A DNA stretch of 64,000 nucleotides from Opitutaceae bacterium UBA2377. GTDB taxonomy: Bacteria > Verrucomicrobiota > Verrucomicrobiia > Opitutales > Opitutaceae. Every line of letters starts with the position of its first letter. Positions within the stretch are counted from its first letter, which is position 1. The position numbers and the translations under genes are program-made. The notes under the pieces are model-generated. The model saw nothing but the letters and a program-made list of their open reading frames with translations, had not been told where the DNA came from and did no database searches. This document shows, piece after piece, positions 8,591 through 16,550 of this stretch. The stretch spans positions 101,143 through 165,142 of the forward strand of contig DDSZ01000039.1 in the NCBI GenBank assembly GCA_002344205.1, written 5' to 3'.

Positions 8591-9040
8591 TCATCGTGCA
8601 ATGGGATTGATGCCGTCCCGCAGGCCACCGGCATAGGCGTCGAAAATCCGCTTCATCTCATCCCTCACCGCCCGGAATTCACCCATAACCGCAACTTCGC
8701 TCCCCACCGCCTGCGCAGGATCGCGGAAACCCCAATGGTGCCGGCGCACCTTGCCCGGGAACACCGGGCAGACCTCGGCAACATGATCGCAGACCGTGAT
8801 GACCGTGTGCATCGGCCGGTGCAGAAAGCAGTCGAGGTGCTTCGGCCTTTGTGCGGAAATATCGATGCCGATTTCCGCCAGCACCGCAATGGCCCCGGGT
8901 TGCACCTGAGCGGCCGGTTTCACCCCGGCACTATGCACTTCGATCAGGTCGCCTGCCGCCGCCCGCAGCAGTCCCTCCGCCATCTGGCTGCGGCATGAGT
9001 TGCCCGTGCAGAGTATCAAAACGGTCAGTTTGGGCATCAT
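8591..9040 (-). CDS. arsC: Arsenate reductase ArsC, thioredoxin-coupled (LMW-phosphatase fold)
   Basis: Cytoplasmic enzyme of 149 aa reducing arsenate to arsenite. The P-loop CTGNSCRS gives the nucleophile Cys11 and Arg17, and the redox pair Cys84 and Cys91 (TVCDHVAEVCPVFPG) marks the thioredoxin-dependent class rather than a plain tyrosine phosphatase. Two in-frame ATGs (9040 and 9037) are equally possible starts. It follows acr3 by 7 nt, giving the order osmC-acr3-arsC; reduction and efflux would be made together. No arsR repressor gene lies next to it. Confidence 0.93.
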   Translation of the reverse strand: MMPKLTVLILCTGNSCRSQMAEGLLRAAAGDLIEVHSAGVKPAAQVQPGAIAVLAEIGIDISAQRPKHLDCFLHRPMHTVITVCDHVAEVCPVFPGKVRRHHWGFRDPAQAVGSEVAVMGEFRAVRDEMKRIFDAYAGGLRDGINPIAR

Positions 9041-9047
9041 GCTGGCA

Positions 9048-10106
9048 TCATGGAGTTGGGTGGGCGGGAAACCAATGGGCCGTGCGGTTCGCCACCTTTA
9101 CCAGCGCGAGCATGACCGGAACCTCGACCAGCACCCCGACAATCGTCACCAGCACAACCGGCGAAGCGGCCCCAAAAAGCGTAATGGCCACCGCCACGGA
9201 GAGCTCGAAGAAATTGGACGCCCCGATAAGGCCGGCCGGCGCAGCCACGTTGTGACATAGCCGCAGTTTCCGACCGATGAGATAGGCCAGAAAGAAAATC
9301 ACAACCGTCTGCAAGGTCAGCGGGACCGCGATCAGCAGCATATGCAGCGGGTTGCCGAGGATCACATCGCCTTGGAATGAAAAAATCAGCACCAAGGTCA
9401 GCAGCAGGCCGACGATGGTTAAGTCAATGAACTTGGGGATGAACTTTTGCGTGAAGTAATCCATTCCCCGGTGTTTGATCACGGTCATTCTGGTCCATAT
9501 CCCGCCGCAGAGCGGAATCGCCACAAAAAGGACCACCGCAAGCAGCAGGGTTTCCCAGGGTATCGCAATGCCGCCAATCCCCAGCAACAGCGCCACGATC
9601 GGGGTAAAGGCCAGCAGGATGATAAGGTCGTTGGTCGCAACCTGCACCACGGTGTAAGCCGGATCCCCGCGCGTGAGGTGGCTCCAGACAAAAACCATCG
9701 CGGTGCAGGGCGCCGCCCCCAGCAGCACGGCGCCGGCAAGATAGTCGCGCGCCAGCTCGGGCGGGATCAGCGCCCTGAAGACCACGTAAAAAAACAACGC
9801 CGCAATGCCGAACATTGTAAACGGCTTGACCAACCAGTTGACGATCCACGTGACGTAAAGGCCGCGGGGGTTTCGCCCCACGTTTTTGATGCTGGTGAAA
9901 TCTACCTTCAGCATCATGGGAAAGATCATGAGCCAGATCAGCACCGCGATCGGGACCGATACCTTGGCATACTCAAACCGGCCGAGAAAACCGGGAATGC
10001 CGGGCAGGAACCGGCCGATCAAGACACCCGCAACCATGCACAGCACGACCCACACCGTCAGGTTTTTCTCAAAAAAACTGATACCGGGGTTGCTGGCAGT
10101 TTTCAT
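9048..10106 (-). CDS. acr3: Arsenite efflux transporter Acr3 (BART superfamily)
   Basis: Inner-membrane arsenite exporter of 352 aa with about ten hydrophobic segments. Family hallmarks include EKNLTVWVVLCMVAGVLIG at the N-terminus, NWLVKPFTM, and LLGAAPCTAMVFVWS, which carries the conserved membrane cysteine of Acr3 proteins. It is separated from arsC by 7 nt and from osmC by 8 nt, a tight operon. The name arsB is often used for the same function, but the sequence is Acr3 type, not ArsB type. Confidence 0.93.
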   Translation of the reverse strand: MKTASNPGISFFEKNLTVWVVLCMVAGVLIGRFLPGIPGFLGRFEYAKVSVPIAVLIWLMIFPMMLKVDFTSIKNVGRNPRGLYVTWIVNWLVKPFTMFGIAALFFYVVFRALIPPELARDYLAGAVLLGAAPCTAMVFVWSHLTRGDPAYTVVQVATNDLIILLAFTPIVALLLGIGGIAIPWETLLLAVVLFVAIPLCGGIWTRMTVIKHRGMDYFTQKFIPKFIDLTIVGLLLTLVLIFSFQGDVILGNPLHMLLIAVPLTLQTVVIFFLAYLIGRKLRLCHNVAAPAGLIGASNFFELSVAVAITLFGAASPVVLVTIVGVLVEVPVMLALVKVANRTAHWFPAHPTP

Positions 10107-10114
10107 GCTTGGGG

Positions 10115-10540
10115 TCAGGCCCGGTGCAGGGTCCCTTCAAGTTTCGTGCCCGGCGCCACGGTGTTGAAGACCGTGCCATATTTCCGAACGTTTTCATGCA
10201 AGAGCTCCAGGCGACGATCACTCTCGTCGGTGTCCACGAGCAGTTCGTAAGTGATGCTCTCCAGGCGTGGCGGACTGTCCTGCCGCACGCCTTCGATCCG
10301 CACCTCAACGCCGCGCAGTTCGAACCTGAGGATCGGAATAAGGCGTTCGATGCCCTTGAGCATGCATGCGGCCACCGCGGTGAGGAGCAACTCGGCGGGA
10401 TTGCAGGCGTCGCGCCGCCCGCCGAGATCGGTGTCGAGCACAAGCACGGCATCCTTGCAGTGCGCTTCACTGCCGTGTGCGTCCACGCGCCGCGCGTGCA
10501 CCTTGAACAACAGCTTGGGCTTGGTCTCGGCGGTGCTCAT
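10115..10540 (-). CDS. OsmC family protein
   Basis: Cytoplasmic protein of 141 aa with the OsmC/Ohr fold: an N-terminal beta region (LLFKVHARRVDAHGSEA), then LGGRRDACNPAELLLTAVAACMLKGIE with the two conserved active-site cysteines (DACNP and AACM), and a beta C-terminus. Members reduce organic peroxides or handle reactive thiols. It is the first gene of a tight unit with acr3 and arsC, which suggests a role in coping with arsenic-linked oxidative or thiol stress (inference). Start ATG at 10540. The 91 bases upstream, toward the SNF2 gene stop, show only a short GC palindrome. Confidence 0.85.
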   Translation of the reverse strand: MSTAETKPKLLFKVHARRVDAHGSEAHCKDAVLVLDTDLGGRRDACNPAELLLTAVAACMLKGIERLIPILRFELRGVEVRIEGVRQDSPPRLESITYELLVDTDESDRRLELLHENVRKYGTVFNTVAPGTKLEGTLHRA

Positions 10541-10631
10541 CCGTCCAATCTCGGCCAGCCCGGCTGGAACTTCAAGCGTCCACCTCGGCAGGCCTGCCTA
10601 GACCCAGCAGGCGGGACTGGCTCCAACGGAC

Positions 10632-13226
10632 TCACTCGCCGGACCGTTCCGTATGCTCGACGTCAAACTGGGTCGTCAGCTGCACGAGGCTCTGCAACGA
10701 GGTGAAGTGCTGGCTCAGGTCGAAGTCGCCCCCGAGCCCGCCGATCAGCTTGTCGAAGAGGTCCTTTTTGTCGGCCTTCAGCGCCTGAATGCGTTCCTCG
10801 ATCGTGCCGGCGGTCACCATGCGGTAAACGAAGACGGTGTTCGTCTGGCCGATGCGGTGCACGCGGTCCACGGCCTGCGCCTCGACGGCGGGATTCCACC
10901 ACGGGTCGAGCAGGAAGACATAATCGGCCGCGTGCAGCGTGATCCCGGTGCCGGCGGCCTTGAGCGACACGAGCATCGCGGCGGCGCCCTCGGCGCCCTG
11001 GAAATCCTGCACCGGCTTCTGCCGGTCGAGCGTCATGCCCGTGAGTTCATAGCGCGGCAGATCGGGAAAATGCGCCACCATCGCCTCGCGCACGCGATCG
11101 AGGAACATCACGAACTGCGAGAAGATGACGACCTTGTGGCCGCTGCCGACGATCTCGGCCAGTTTTTCCATGAGCAGGGTGATCTTGCCCGAATCGGCCA
11201 GCGGCGAATCGCGCCACGGCAGCATGTCGGGATCGCAGCAGGTCTGGCGCAGGCGGGTGAGCAGCGCGAGGAAGCCGAAGGATTTTTCGCGCATCGCCGC
11301 GCCCACGTCGTCGCCGAGGCGTTCCAGGCCTTCCGTGCAGATGCGCGCATACTCGGCGCGCTGCACGTCGGTGAGCGGACAGAGCAGCTCCATCTCCACC
11401 TTGGGCGGCAGCTCGGTGGCCACTTCCTTCTTCGTGCGGCGCAGGATGAACGGTGCGAGCTGCGCCCGCAGCCGCACGAGCGTCGCGGTGCGGTCCTGCA
11501 AGAGCGCGGCCTCAAAGGCCGACCGTGAGCCGAGCAGGCCCGGCAGCAGAAACCGGAAGATGCTCCACAGGTCGAGCTGCCGGTTTTCCAGTGGCGTGCC
11601 GGTGAGCACGATGCGGTGCCGCGCGCGGATGGCGAAGCAGGCCTGCGTGACCTTGGCGTCCGGATTCTTGATGAACTGGCCCTCGTCCAGGACGACGTAG
11701 CCAAACTCGTGCGCCGGCAGGAGTTCGCGGTGCTTGCGGAGCTGGGTGTAGCTGGCGAGCCACACGACGTCGTCCGTCACCGTGGCAAAATCATGCCCGG
11801 CCTTGAGCACATCGGTTTTCAAGCCGGGGAAAAACCGGGCGATCTCCTCGCGCCACACCGGCACGACGCTCGCGGGGCACACAATCAGGCTGGGCCGGCC
11901 CGGTAGCGGGCGCGTGGCCAGCAGCGTGATGACCTGGAGGGTCTTGCCCAAACCCATCTCGTCCGCCAGCAGCCCGTGGCAGCCGACATCGGCCAGATGC
12001 CCAAGCCACTCGACGCCGCGCTTCTGGTAGGGGCGCAGCAGATCGGGCAACGCCGGCGGGGCGGCGGGCGGCGCCAGGACCGACTGCCGCCACGCCTCGA
12101 TCTCCGGCGTCAGCGTGAGCTTCATCCGCGCATCGTTGAACAGGGAGAAAATCAGATACGGCGAGAGCGGGTTGTCGCCGTGGGTCTCGATAACGTTTTT
12201 CTGCCAGGCGTTGAACGACTCCCACCGTTCGCCGGTCAGGCTGACGATACCGAGGTTGGGCAGGATGACCGGCGCCCCGCCGCGTTTCAGGAGGGTGTTG
12301 ACCTCGCTGTCGGTCAGGAGGCGTTCGCCGGCGCGGAAGATCCAACGCAGGTTGAGCGCGGTGCCATCGGCAGAGCCCGGGCCGCCTGCGGCCGCCGGGG
12401 CGGTGCCGCGCTCCGCCACGGCCTCGATGTCGATGGTGCGCGTCCCCTTGAGCAGGTTGGCGGACCGGTCATCGAGCTCGATCAGGAACAGCCGGCGCCA
12501 CGCCGGCAGGGTGACCCGGAGGAAATTTGGAATCTCCACCAGCGACTCCAGCACATAGATGCCCGTCTGCTGGTTGTAGTGGAAGTGCGCCTTGCGCGCG
12601 TAGGCGGCCAGGCCGATGAGCTTCGTGCGTTCGCCGGAGGAGACGTGGCCATTGCCGTCCGCATGGGCCGCCGCCCCGAGGGCGGGATGCCGCTTCTTGC
12701 CGTCGGCTTCGAGCCAGTAGGCTTGGAAAGTGAGGCCGGAGGTTTTGGTGCGGAAGACCAGCAGGAGCGGGCGCACCGCGCCGGCGACGGCCGGCGACTT
12801 GGCCGCGGGCTTGCCGGCGCCGTTTTCGGCAGCGTGGCCGTTGCGCCCGTTGGTCACGCCATGGCCGTTGGCCTTGGCCTCCTCGGGCAAAACCGGAATC
12901 TCGTCGGCCACCAATTCCTCGATCTCGTGGAGCCCGGCGACGGCCAGCGCCCGGGCGATTTCCTGGTCGGTGGTGGAGGAGCGCACGCTCAACCCGTCCT
13001 CGTCCCACTCGATCACGGCATACTCGTCGCGTTTCTCGACCCGGCGGTGGATGATGGCATCCTTGGCGGTCAGTTCGAGTTCGCGGATTTCGCCATCCCG
13101 GTAGAGCTGCCGACCGGCCTCAAGCTGGGTCGCACTGAAGGCCGCCGCCCAATCGTTTTCCAGCCGATCGAACCAAAATTCCAGCGATTGGGGAGTATAG
13201 ACGCGCTTGGGGCCGTGGGACTGCAT
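10632..13226 (-). CDS. SNF2/SWI2-family DNA helicase (bacterial RapA/HepA-like class)
   Basis: ATP-driven DNA translocase, 864 aa from the ATG at 13226 (an upstream in-frame start at 13298 would add 24 residues). The first 350 residues are a poorly conserved accessory region with a low-complexity stretch (NGHGVTNGRNGHAAENGAGK). Helicase lobe 1 has GLLADEMGLGKTLQVITLLA (Walker A), the variant DEAH box VVLDEGQFIKN, and VLTGTPLENRQLDLWSIFRF. Lobe 2 has KVVIFSQFVMFLDRVREAM, VSLKAAGTGITLHAADYVFL and DRVHRIGQTNTVFVYRMV. No SWIM zinc finger CxC pattern is seen at the N-terminus. Likely role is remodelling of DNA-protein complexes or repair; the exact one is unknown. Confidence 0.88.
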   Translation of the reverse strand: MQSHGPKRVYTPQSLEFWFDRLENDWAAAFSATQLEAGRQLYRDGEIRELELTAKDAIIHRRVEKRDEYAVIEWDEDGLSVRSSTTDQEIARALAVAGLHEIEELVADEIPVLPEEAKANGHGVTNGRNGHAAENGAGKPAAKSPAVAGAVRPLLLVFRTKTSGLTFQAYWLEADGKKRHPALGAAAHADGNGHVSSGERTKLIGLAAYARKAHFHYNQQTGIYVLESLVEIPNFLRVTLPAWRRLFLIELDDRSANLLKGTRTIDIEAVAERGTAPAAAGGPGSADGTALNLRWIFRAGERLLTDSEVNTLLKRGGAPVILPNLGIVSLTGERWESFNAWQKNVIETHGDNPLSPYLIFSLFNDARMKLTLTPEIEAWRQSVLAPPAAPPALPDLLRPYQKRGVEWLGHLADVGCHGLLADEMGLGKTLQVITLLATRPLPGRPSLIVCPASVVPVWREEIARFFPGLKTDVLKAGHDFATVTDDVVWLASYTQLRKHRELLPAHEFGYVVLDEGQFIKNPDAKVTQACFAIRARHRIVLTGTPLENRQLDLWSIFRFLLPGLLGSRSAFEAALLQDRTATLVRLRAQLAPFILRRTKKEVATELPPKVEMELLCPLTDVQRAEYARICTEGLERLGDDVGAAMREKSFGFLALLTRLRQTCCDPDMLPWRDSPLADSGKITLLMEKLAEIVGSGHKVVIFSQFVMFLDRVREAMVAHFPDLPRYELTGMTLDRQKPVQDFQGAEGAAAMLVSLKAAGTGITLHAADYVFLLDPWWNPAVEAQAVDRVHRIGQTNTVFVYRMVTAGTIEERIQALKADKKDLFDKLIGGLGGDFDLSQHFTSLQSLVQLTTQFDVEHTERSGE

Positions 13227-13315
13227 CCGCGTAAAAGAGACGAACGTAGAAACCGCCGCGTGCGGTGCAACCCCTAAGTGCAACTCTTTTCCCCTCAACG
13301 GGAATTGCCCGGATC

Positions 13316-13358
13316 GTCACCGAAACGACACGGCATTGACACACAACGCGGGCAGATT
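13316..13358 (+). promoter_or_regulatory. Putative Pho box and -10 element upstream of the glycolipid/PlcP operon
   Basis: Three cores repeat at exactly 11-bp steps: GTCAC (13316-13320), GACAC (13327-13331) and GACAC (13338-13342). Ten bases after the last core is CAGATT (13353-13358), a possible -10 hexamer; the GTG start of the first gene is 27 nt further on. The total span, 43 bp, equals that of the element in front of the porin-pst block at 6648-6690. The PhoB-box consensus known from proteobacteria is also an 11-bp direct repeat with a TGTCA core. Function is inferred from this match and from the genes it precedes. Confidence 0.55.
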
Positions 13359-13385
13359 TCCGCCGCACCAAACCCGTTTCCAATC

Positions 13386-14540
13386 GTGAAAATCGCCATC
13401 GTCACCGAGACCTTTCCGCCTGAAATCAACGGCGTGGCGATGACGTTTGGCCTCATCGCCCGGGAACTGGGCCGGCGGGGCCACGCGGTGACCGTTTACC
13501 GTCCCAACCGCCAGGATCTGGCCGGCCGGGTGCCGGCGCCGGAATTCGCCGAAGTGCCCCTGCCCGGCCTGCCCATCCCCGGCTATCCCCTGCTCCGGCT
13601 CGGTCTGCCCGCATGGGGCAAGCTCACCCGCCTCTGGCGCGCGGCTCCGCCCGACCTCGTCCACGTGGTCACGGAAGGCCCGCTCGGCGCCTCCGCCGTC
13701 ACCGCCGCCCGCAAACTGGGGCTGCCGGTCACCTCCAGCTTCCACACCAATTTCCACGCCTACACGAGCGACTACGGCTTCGCCCTGCTGCACCGTGCCG
13801 TCCTCGGCTGGCTGCGGCGCGTGCACAACCGCACCCGGCGCACGTTTGCGCCCACGGCGGAACTCTGCGGGGAACTCGCCGCCCTCGGCTTCCGCGACCT
13901 CGCCGTGCTCTCCCGCGGCGTCAACACCGGCCACTTCAACCCCGCGCGCCGCAGCGCGGATCTCCGCGCCTCCTGGGGCGCCGATGCCACCACGCCGGTC
14001 GTGATGCACGTCGGCCGCATGGCGGCGGAGAAAAACTACGGCCTCGTCTTCCGCACCTTCGCCGCGATGCGCGCCGCCAATCCCCGCTGCCGCTTCGTCG
14101 TCGCGGGCGAAGGCCCGCTCAAGGCGCAACTGCAACGCGAGCACCCCGACTGCATTTTCGCCGGTTTCTACTCGCGGGAGGAAATCGGCCGGCACTATGC
14201 CTCGGCCGATATCTACATCCACGCGAGCCTCACCGAGACTTTCGGCAACGTGCTCACGGAGGCGATGGCCAGCGGCCTCGCCGTGGCCGGCTTCGATTAC
14301 GCCGCCGCCCGCCAGTTCATCCGCAACGGGGAAAACGGGCTCACCGTTCCCTGCGACCAGCCCGACGCACTCGTCGCCGCCGGGGTTCGCCTCGCCACCG
14401 ACGAAGCCCTGCGCCAGCGTCTGCGCAACAAGGCTCGGCGCGCCCTGGAGGACCAATCCTGGGAGAACGTCGTCGCCCGGTTTGAAGCGGACCTGCTGGC
14501 CGTCGCCCGGCCCGCCGTCGCGGACGCGGTCACCGCATGA
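13386..14540 (+). CDS. GT4-type glycosyltransferase (SqdX/Agt/MgtA-like), probable glycolipid synthesis
   Basis: Retaining GT-B glycosyltransferase, 384 aa from a GTG at 13386 (product begins VKIAIVTETFPPEINGVAMT, where family alignments start; the upstream ATG would add 36 unlike residues). The donor-binding half carries VVMHVGRMAAEKNYG and the E-x7-E motif in TETFGNVLTEAMASGLAV. The relatives I recognise transfer sugars to diacylglycerol or sulfoquinovose/mannose to lipids. It overlaps the next gene by ATGA, and the third gene is PlcP-like. Together they suggest glycolipid synthesis from phospholipid-derived diacylglycerol. Donor sugar cannot be read from the sequence. Confidence 0.85.
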   Translation: MKIAIVTETFPPEINGVAMTFGLIARELGRRGHAVTVYRPNRQDLAGRVPAPEFAEVPLPGLPIPGYPLLRLGLPAWGKLTRLWRAAPPDLVHVVTEGPLGASAVTAARKLGLPVTSSFHTNFHAYTSDYGFALLHRAVLGWLRRVHNRTRRTFAPTAELCGELAALGFRDLAVLSRGVNTGHFNPARRSADLRASWGADATTPVVMHVGRMAAEKNYGLVFRTFAAMRAANPRCRFVVAGEGPLKAQLQREHPDCIFAGFYSREEIGRHYASADIYIHASLTETFGNVLTEAMASGLAVAGFDYAAARQFIRNGENGLTVPCDQPDALVAAGVRLATDEALRQRLRNKARRALEDQSWENVVARFEADLLAVARPAVADAVTA

Positions 14541-15715
14541 AACCGCGCATTCTCATCCTCACGGCCGGCTACGGCGAGGGCCACAACGCCGCCGCCCGCA
14601 ATCTCGTCGCGGCCTGTGAGACCGAGGCCGGCCCCGGCACCGCACTGCTGGCCGATCTGTTTGCCCTCGCCTCGCCCCGCCTGACGCGCGTCACCCGCTG
14701 GGGTTATCTCGCCGCGATCAACCGCACCCCGCGGCTGTGGAGCGCCTTCTTCGGCTGGGTGGATCGCGCGCGCCCGTTTCCGCGGCACCTCTGGCTGTTG
14801 CGCCGCGAGCACCAACTGCTCGCCCGCCTGCTGCGCGAGGAAAAACCCGCCGCCGTCTGCAGCACCTATCCCGTTTACGGCTTTTTGCTGGAGCAGCTCC
14901 AGCGACACGCCGGCGTGCAGACGCCGCACTACAACGTCGTCACCGATTCCATCAGCATCAACTCGCTGTGGTGGCTGCCCCGCTGTGCCGGCTGGTTCGT
15001 GCCCAACGCCGATTCGGCCCAAGTCATGATCAACGCGGGCGTGGATCCCGCGCTCGTCCACACCACGGGCTTTCCGCTGCCCGCCATCTTCACCGCGCCC
15101 GGCCCGGCCCTCCAGCCGCCCAACCTCGCCGCCGGTCATGCCCCGCGCATCCTCTACATCATCAATTCCGGCACGCAGCACGCCGAGGCCACCGCGCACC
15201 GCCTGCTGGCGGAAAACGCCTGGGAAGTCACCTGCGCGGTGGGCCGCGACGAGGCCCTGCGCCGACGGTTGCAAAAAGTCGCGGCGCATCGCCGCACACC
15301 CGTCACCATCCTCGGCTGGACCGACCAGATTCCGCGGCTCCTCCTCACCCACCATGTCGTCCTCAGCAAGGCCGGCGGCGCCACCACGCAGGAAGCCATC
15401 GCCGCGCGCTGCCCCATGATCGTCAACCAGATCGTGCCCGGCCAGGAAGAGGGCAACTACGAGCTGCTGCGCCGCCACCGCATCGGCGCCTATGCGCCGA
15501 CTCCCGACGAAGTCATCGCCACGCTGCACCGGGCCTTTGCCGGCCGCGGCGCGCTCTGGCACGAATGGCGGCGCGCCTTGGATCCCCTGCTCCGCCCCCA
15601 CGCCGCCCGCGACATCGTCCGCCACGTGCTCGCCCGGACCGCCGCGCCGAAATCCGCCGCCCACGTCCCCGGCGAAAAATCGCCACGGCCGCCGGCCCTT
15701 GCCCACCATGGATAA
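14537..15715 (+). CDS. MGDG-synthase/UgtP-like glycosyltransferase (GT28)
   Basis: GT-B enzyme of 392 aa. The N-terminal Gly loop ILTAGYGEGHNAAARNL is the MGDG_synth signature, and the C-terminal half has LSKAGGATTQEAIAARCPMI and PGQEEGNYELL, the UDP-sugar-binding features of GT28. Family members add galactose or glucose to 1,2-diacylglycerol at the cytoplasmic membrane. The start codon overlaps the stop of the preceding glycosyltransferase (ATGA), and its stop overlaps the start of the PlcP-like gene by 8 nt. Two glycosyltransferases in a row could build a mono- and then a di-glycosyl lipid (inference). Confidence 0.85.
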   Translation: MKPRILILTAGYGEGHNAAARNLVAACETEAGPGTALLADLFALASPRLTRVTRWGYLAAINRTPRLWSAFFGWVDRARPFPRHLWLLRREHQLLARLLREEKPAAVCSTYPVYGFLLEQLQRHAGVQTPHYNVVTDSISINSLWWLPRCAGWFVPNADSAQVMINAGVDPALVHTTGFPLPAIFTAPGPALQPPNLAAGHAPRILYIINSGTQHAEATAHRLLAENAWEVTCAVGRDEALRRRLQKVAAHRRTPVTILGWTDQIPRLLLTHHVVLSKAGGATTQEAIAARCPMIVNQIVPGQEEGNYELLRRHRIGAYAPTPDEVIATLHRAFAGRGALWHEWRRALDPLLRPHAARDIVRHVLARTAAPKSAAHVPGEKSPRPPALAHHG

Positions 15716-16523
15716 GAAGGTCCTGCACGCCCGCACCGTCATCCTCTCGGATGTCCACCTCGGCACGCCCGACTGCAAGATCGAGGAGGTAAACCATTTT
15801 CTGCGCCACGTCCGCTGCGAGAAACTCATCCTCAACGGCGACATCATCGACGGCTGGCAGCTCCGCCGCGCCGGCCAGTGGACCAAGGCCCACACGCGCT
15901 TCATCCGCATCATCCTCAAAAAATTGGAGAAGCGCGGCACCGAGGTCGTCTATCTCCGCGGCAACCACGACGACGTGCTCACCGCCTTCCTTCCGCTGGC
16001 TTTTGAAAAACTCACCATCGTCGAGGATCACATCCACGAGGGGGCGCGCGGCCGCTATCTCGTGCTGCACGGCGACGTGTTCGACACCATCACGAAGAAC
16101 TTCGTGTTCCTCGCGCACCTCGGCGACTGGGGCTACCGCGCCCTCCTCGGCATCAACCGCGCCTACAACGCGTGGCGGCGCTGGCGCGGGCTGGAGTATT
16201 GGTCGCTCAGCAAGGCCATCAAGGCCCGCGTGAAATCCGCCGTCAGCCACGTCTCCAACTTCGAGGACCACATCGCCCAACTGGCCCGCGAGCGCGGTTG
16301 CATCGGCGTCATGTGCGGCCACATCCACACCCCCGCCGACAAGATGCTCGGCGAAGTGCACTACCTCAATTCCGGCGACTGGGTCGAATCGCTCACCGCC
16401 ATCATCGAGCATGCCGACGGTCGCTACGAACTCGTGGACTTCGCCCGCTTTCGCGAGACGTATCCCCTGCCCGCCACCTCCACCACCGGCGAGGAGCAGT
16501 TGTCGGAGCTGGTCGAGGCATAG
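15708..16523 (+). CDS. plcP: PlcP-like metallophosphoesterase (phospholipase C of lipid remodelling; LpxH-related family)
   Basis: Metallophosphoesterase of 271 aa with all metal-binding blocks: SDVHLG (Asp15, His17), NGDIIDGW (Asp45), RGNHDD (Asn86, His87), VLHGDVFD and CGHIHTP. Automated annotation often names this family UDP-2,3-diacylglucosamine diphosphatase. But the C-terminal block SGDWVESLTAIIEHADGRYE and the whole length resemble PlcP of Sinorhizobium and Pseudomonas, which strips head groups from phosphatidylethanolamine and phosphatidylglycerol under phosphate starvation. It is the last gene of a coupled operon with two lipid-type glycosyltransferases. That context favours PlcP over LpxH. 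Start ATG 15708 lies inside the end of the previous gene. Confidence 0.75.
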   Translation: MDKKVLHARTVILSDVHLGTPDCKIEEVNHFLRHVRCEKLILNGDIIDGWQLRRAGQWTKAHTRFIRIILKKLEKRGTEVVYLRGNHDDVLTAFLPLAFEKLTIVEDHIHEGARGRYLVLHGDVFDTITKNFVFLAHLGDWGYRALLGINRAYNAWRRWRGLEYWSLSKAIKARVKSAVSHVSNFEDHIAQLARERGCIGVMCGHIHTPADKMLGEVHYLNSGDWVESLTAIIEHADGRYELVDFARFRETYPLPATSTTGEEQLSELVEA

Positions 16524-16550
16524 GTGGGCGCAACCGCCTGCCACCCGGGC

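Noticed and set aside
1..9000. Long plus-strand frames opposite pst, the porin and the ClC gene (for example 57-1988 and 6758-8998)
   Set aside because: All are antisense to well-supported genes and show repetitive Gly/Arg/His composition.
10580..10612. GC palindrome GGCAGGCCTGCC before osmC as an operator
   Set aside because: It lies in the 3' flank of the SNF2 gene, is only 12 bp, and no second copy is near osmC. Chance is likely at this GC content.
15708..16523. Metallophosphoesterase as LpxH in lipid A synthesis
   Set aside because: waaA lies next door, which makes LpxH tempting, but waaA is on the other strand. The gene is coupled to lipid glycosyltransferases and the C-terminal block is PlcP-like. 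Not fully excluded, hence moderate confidence.
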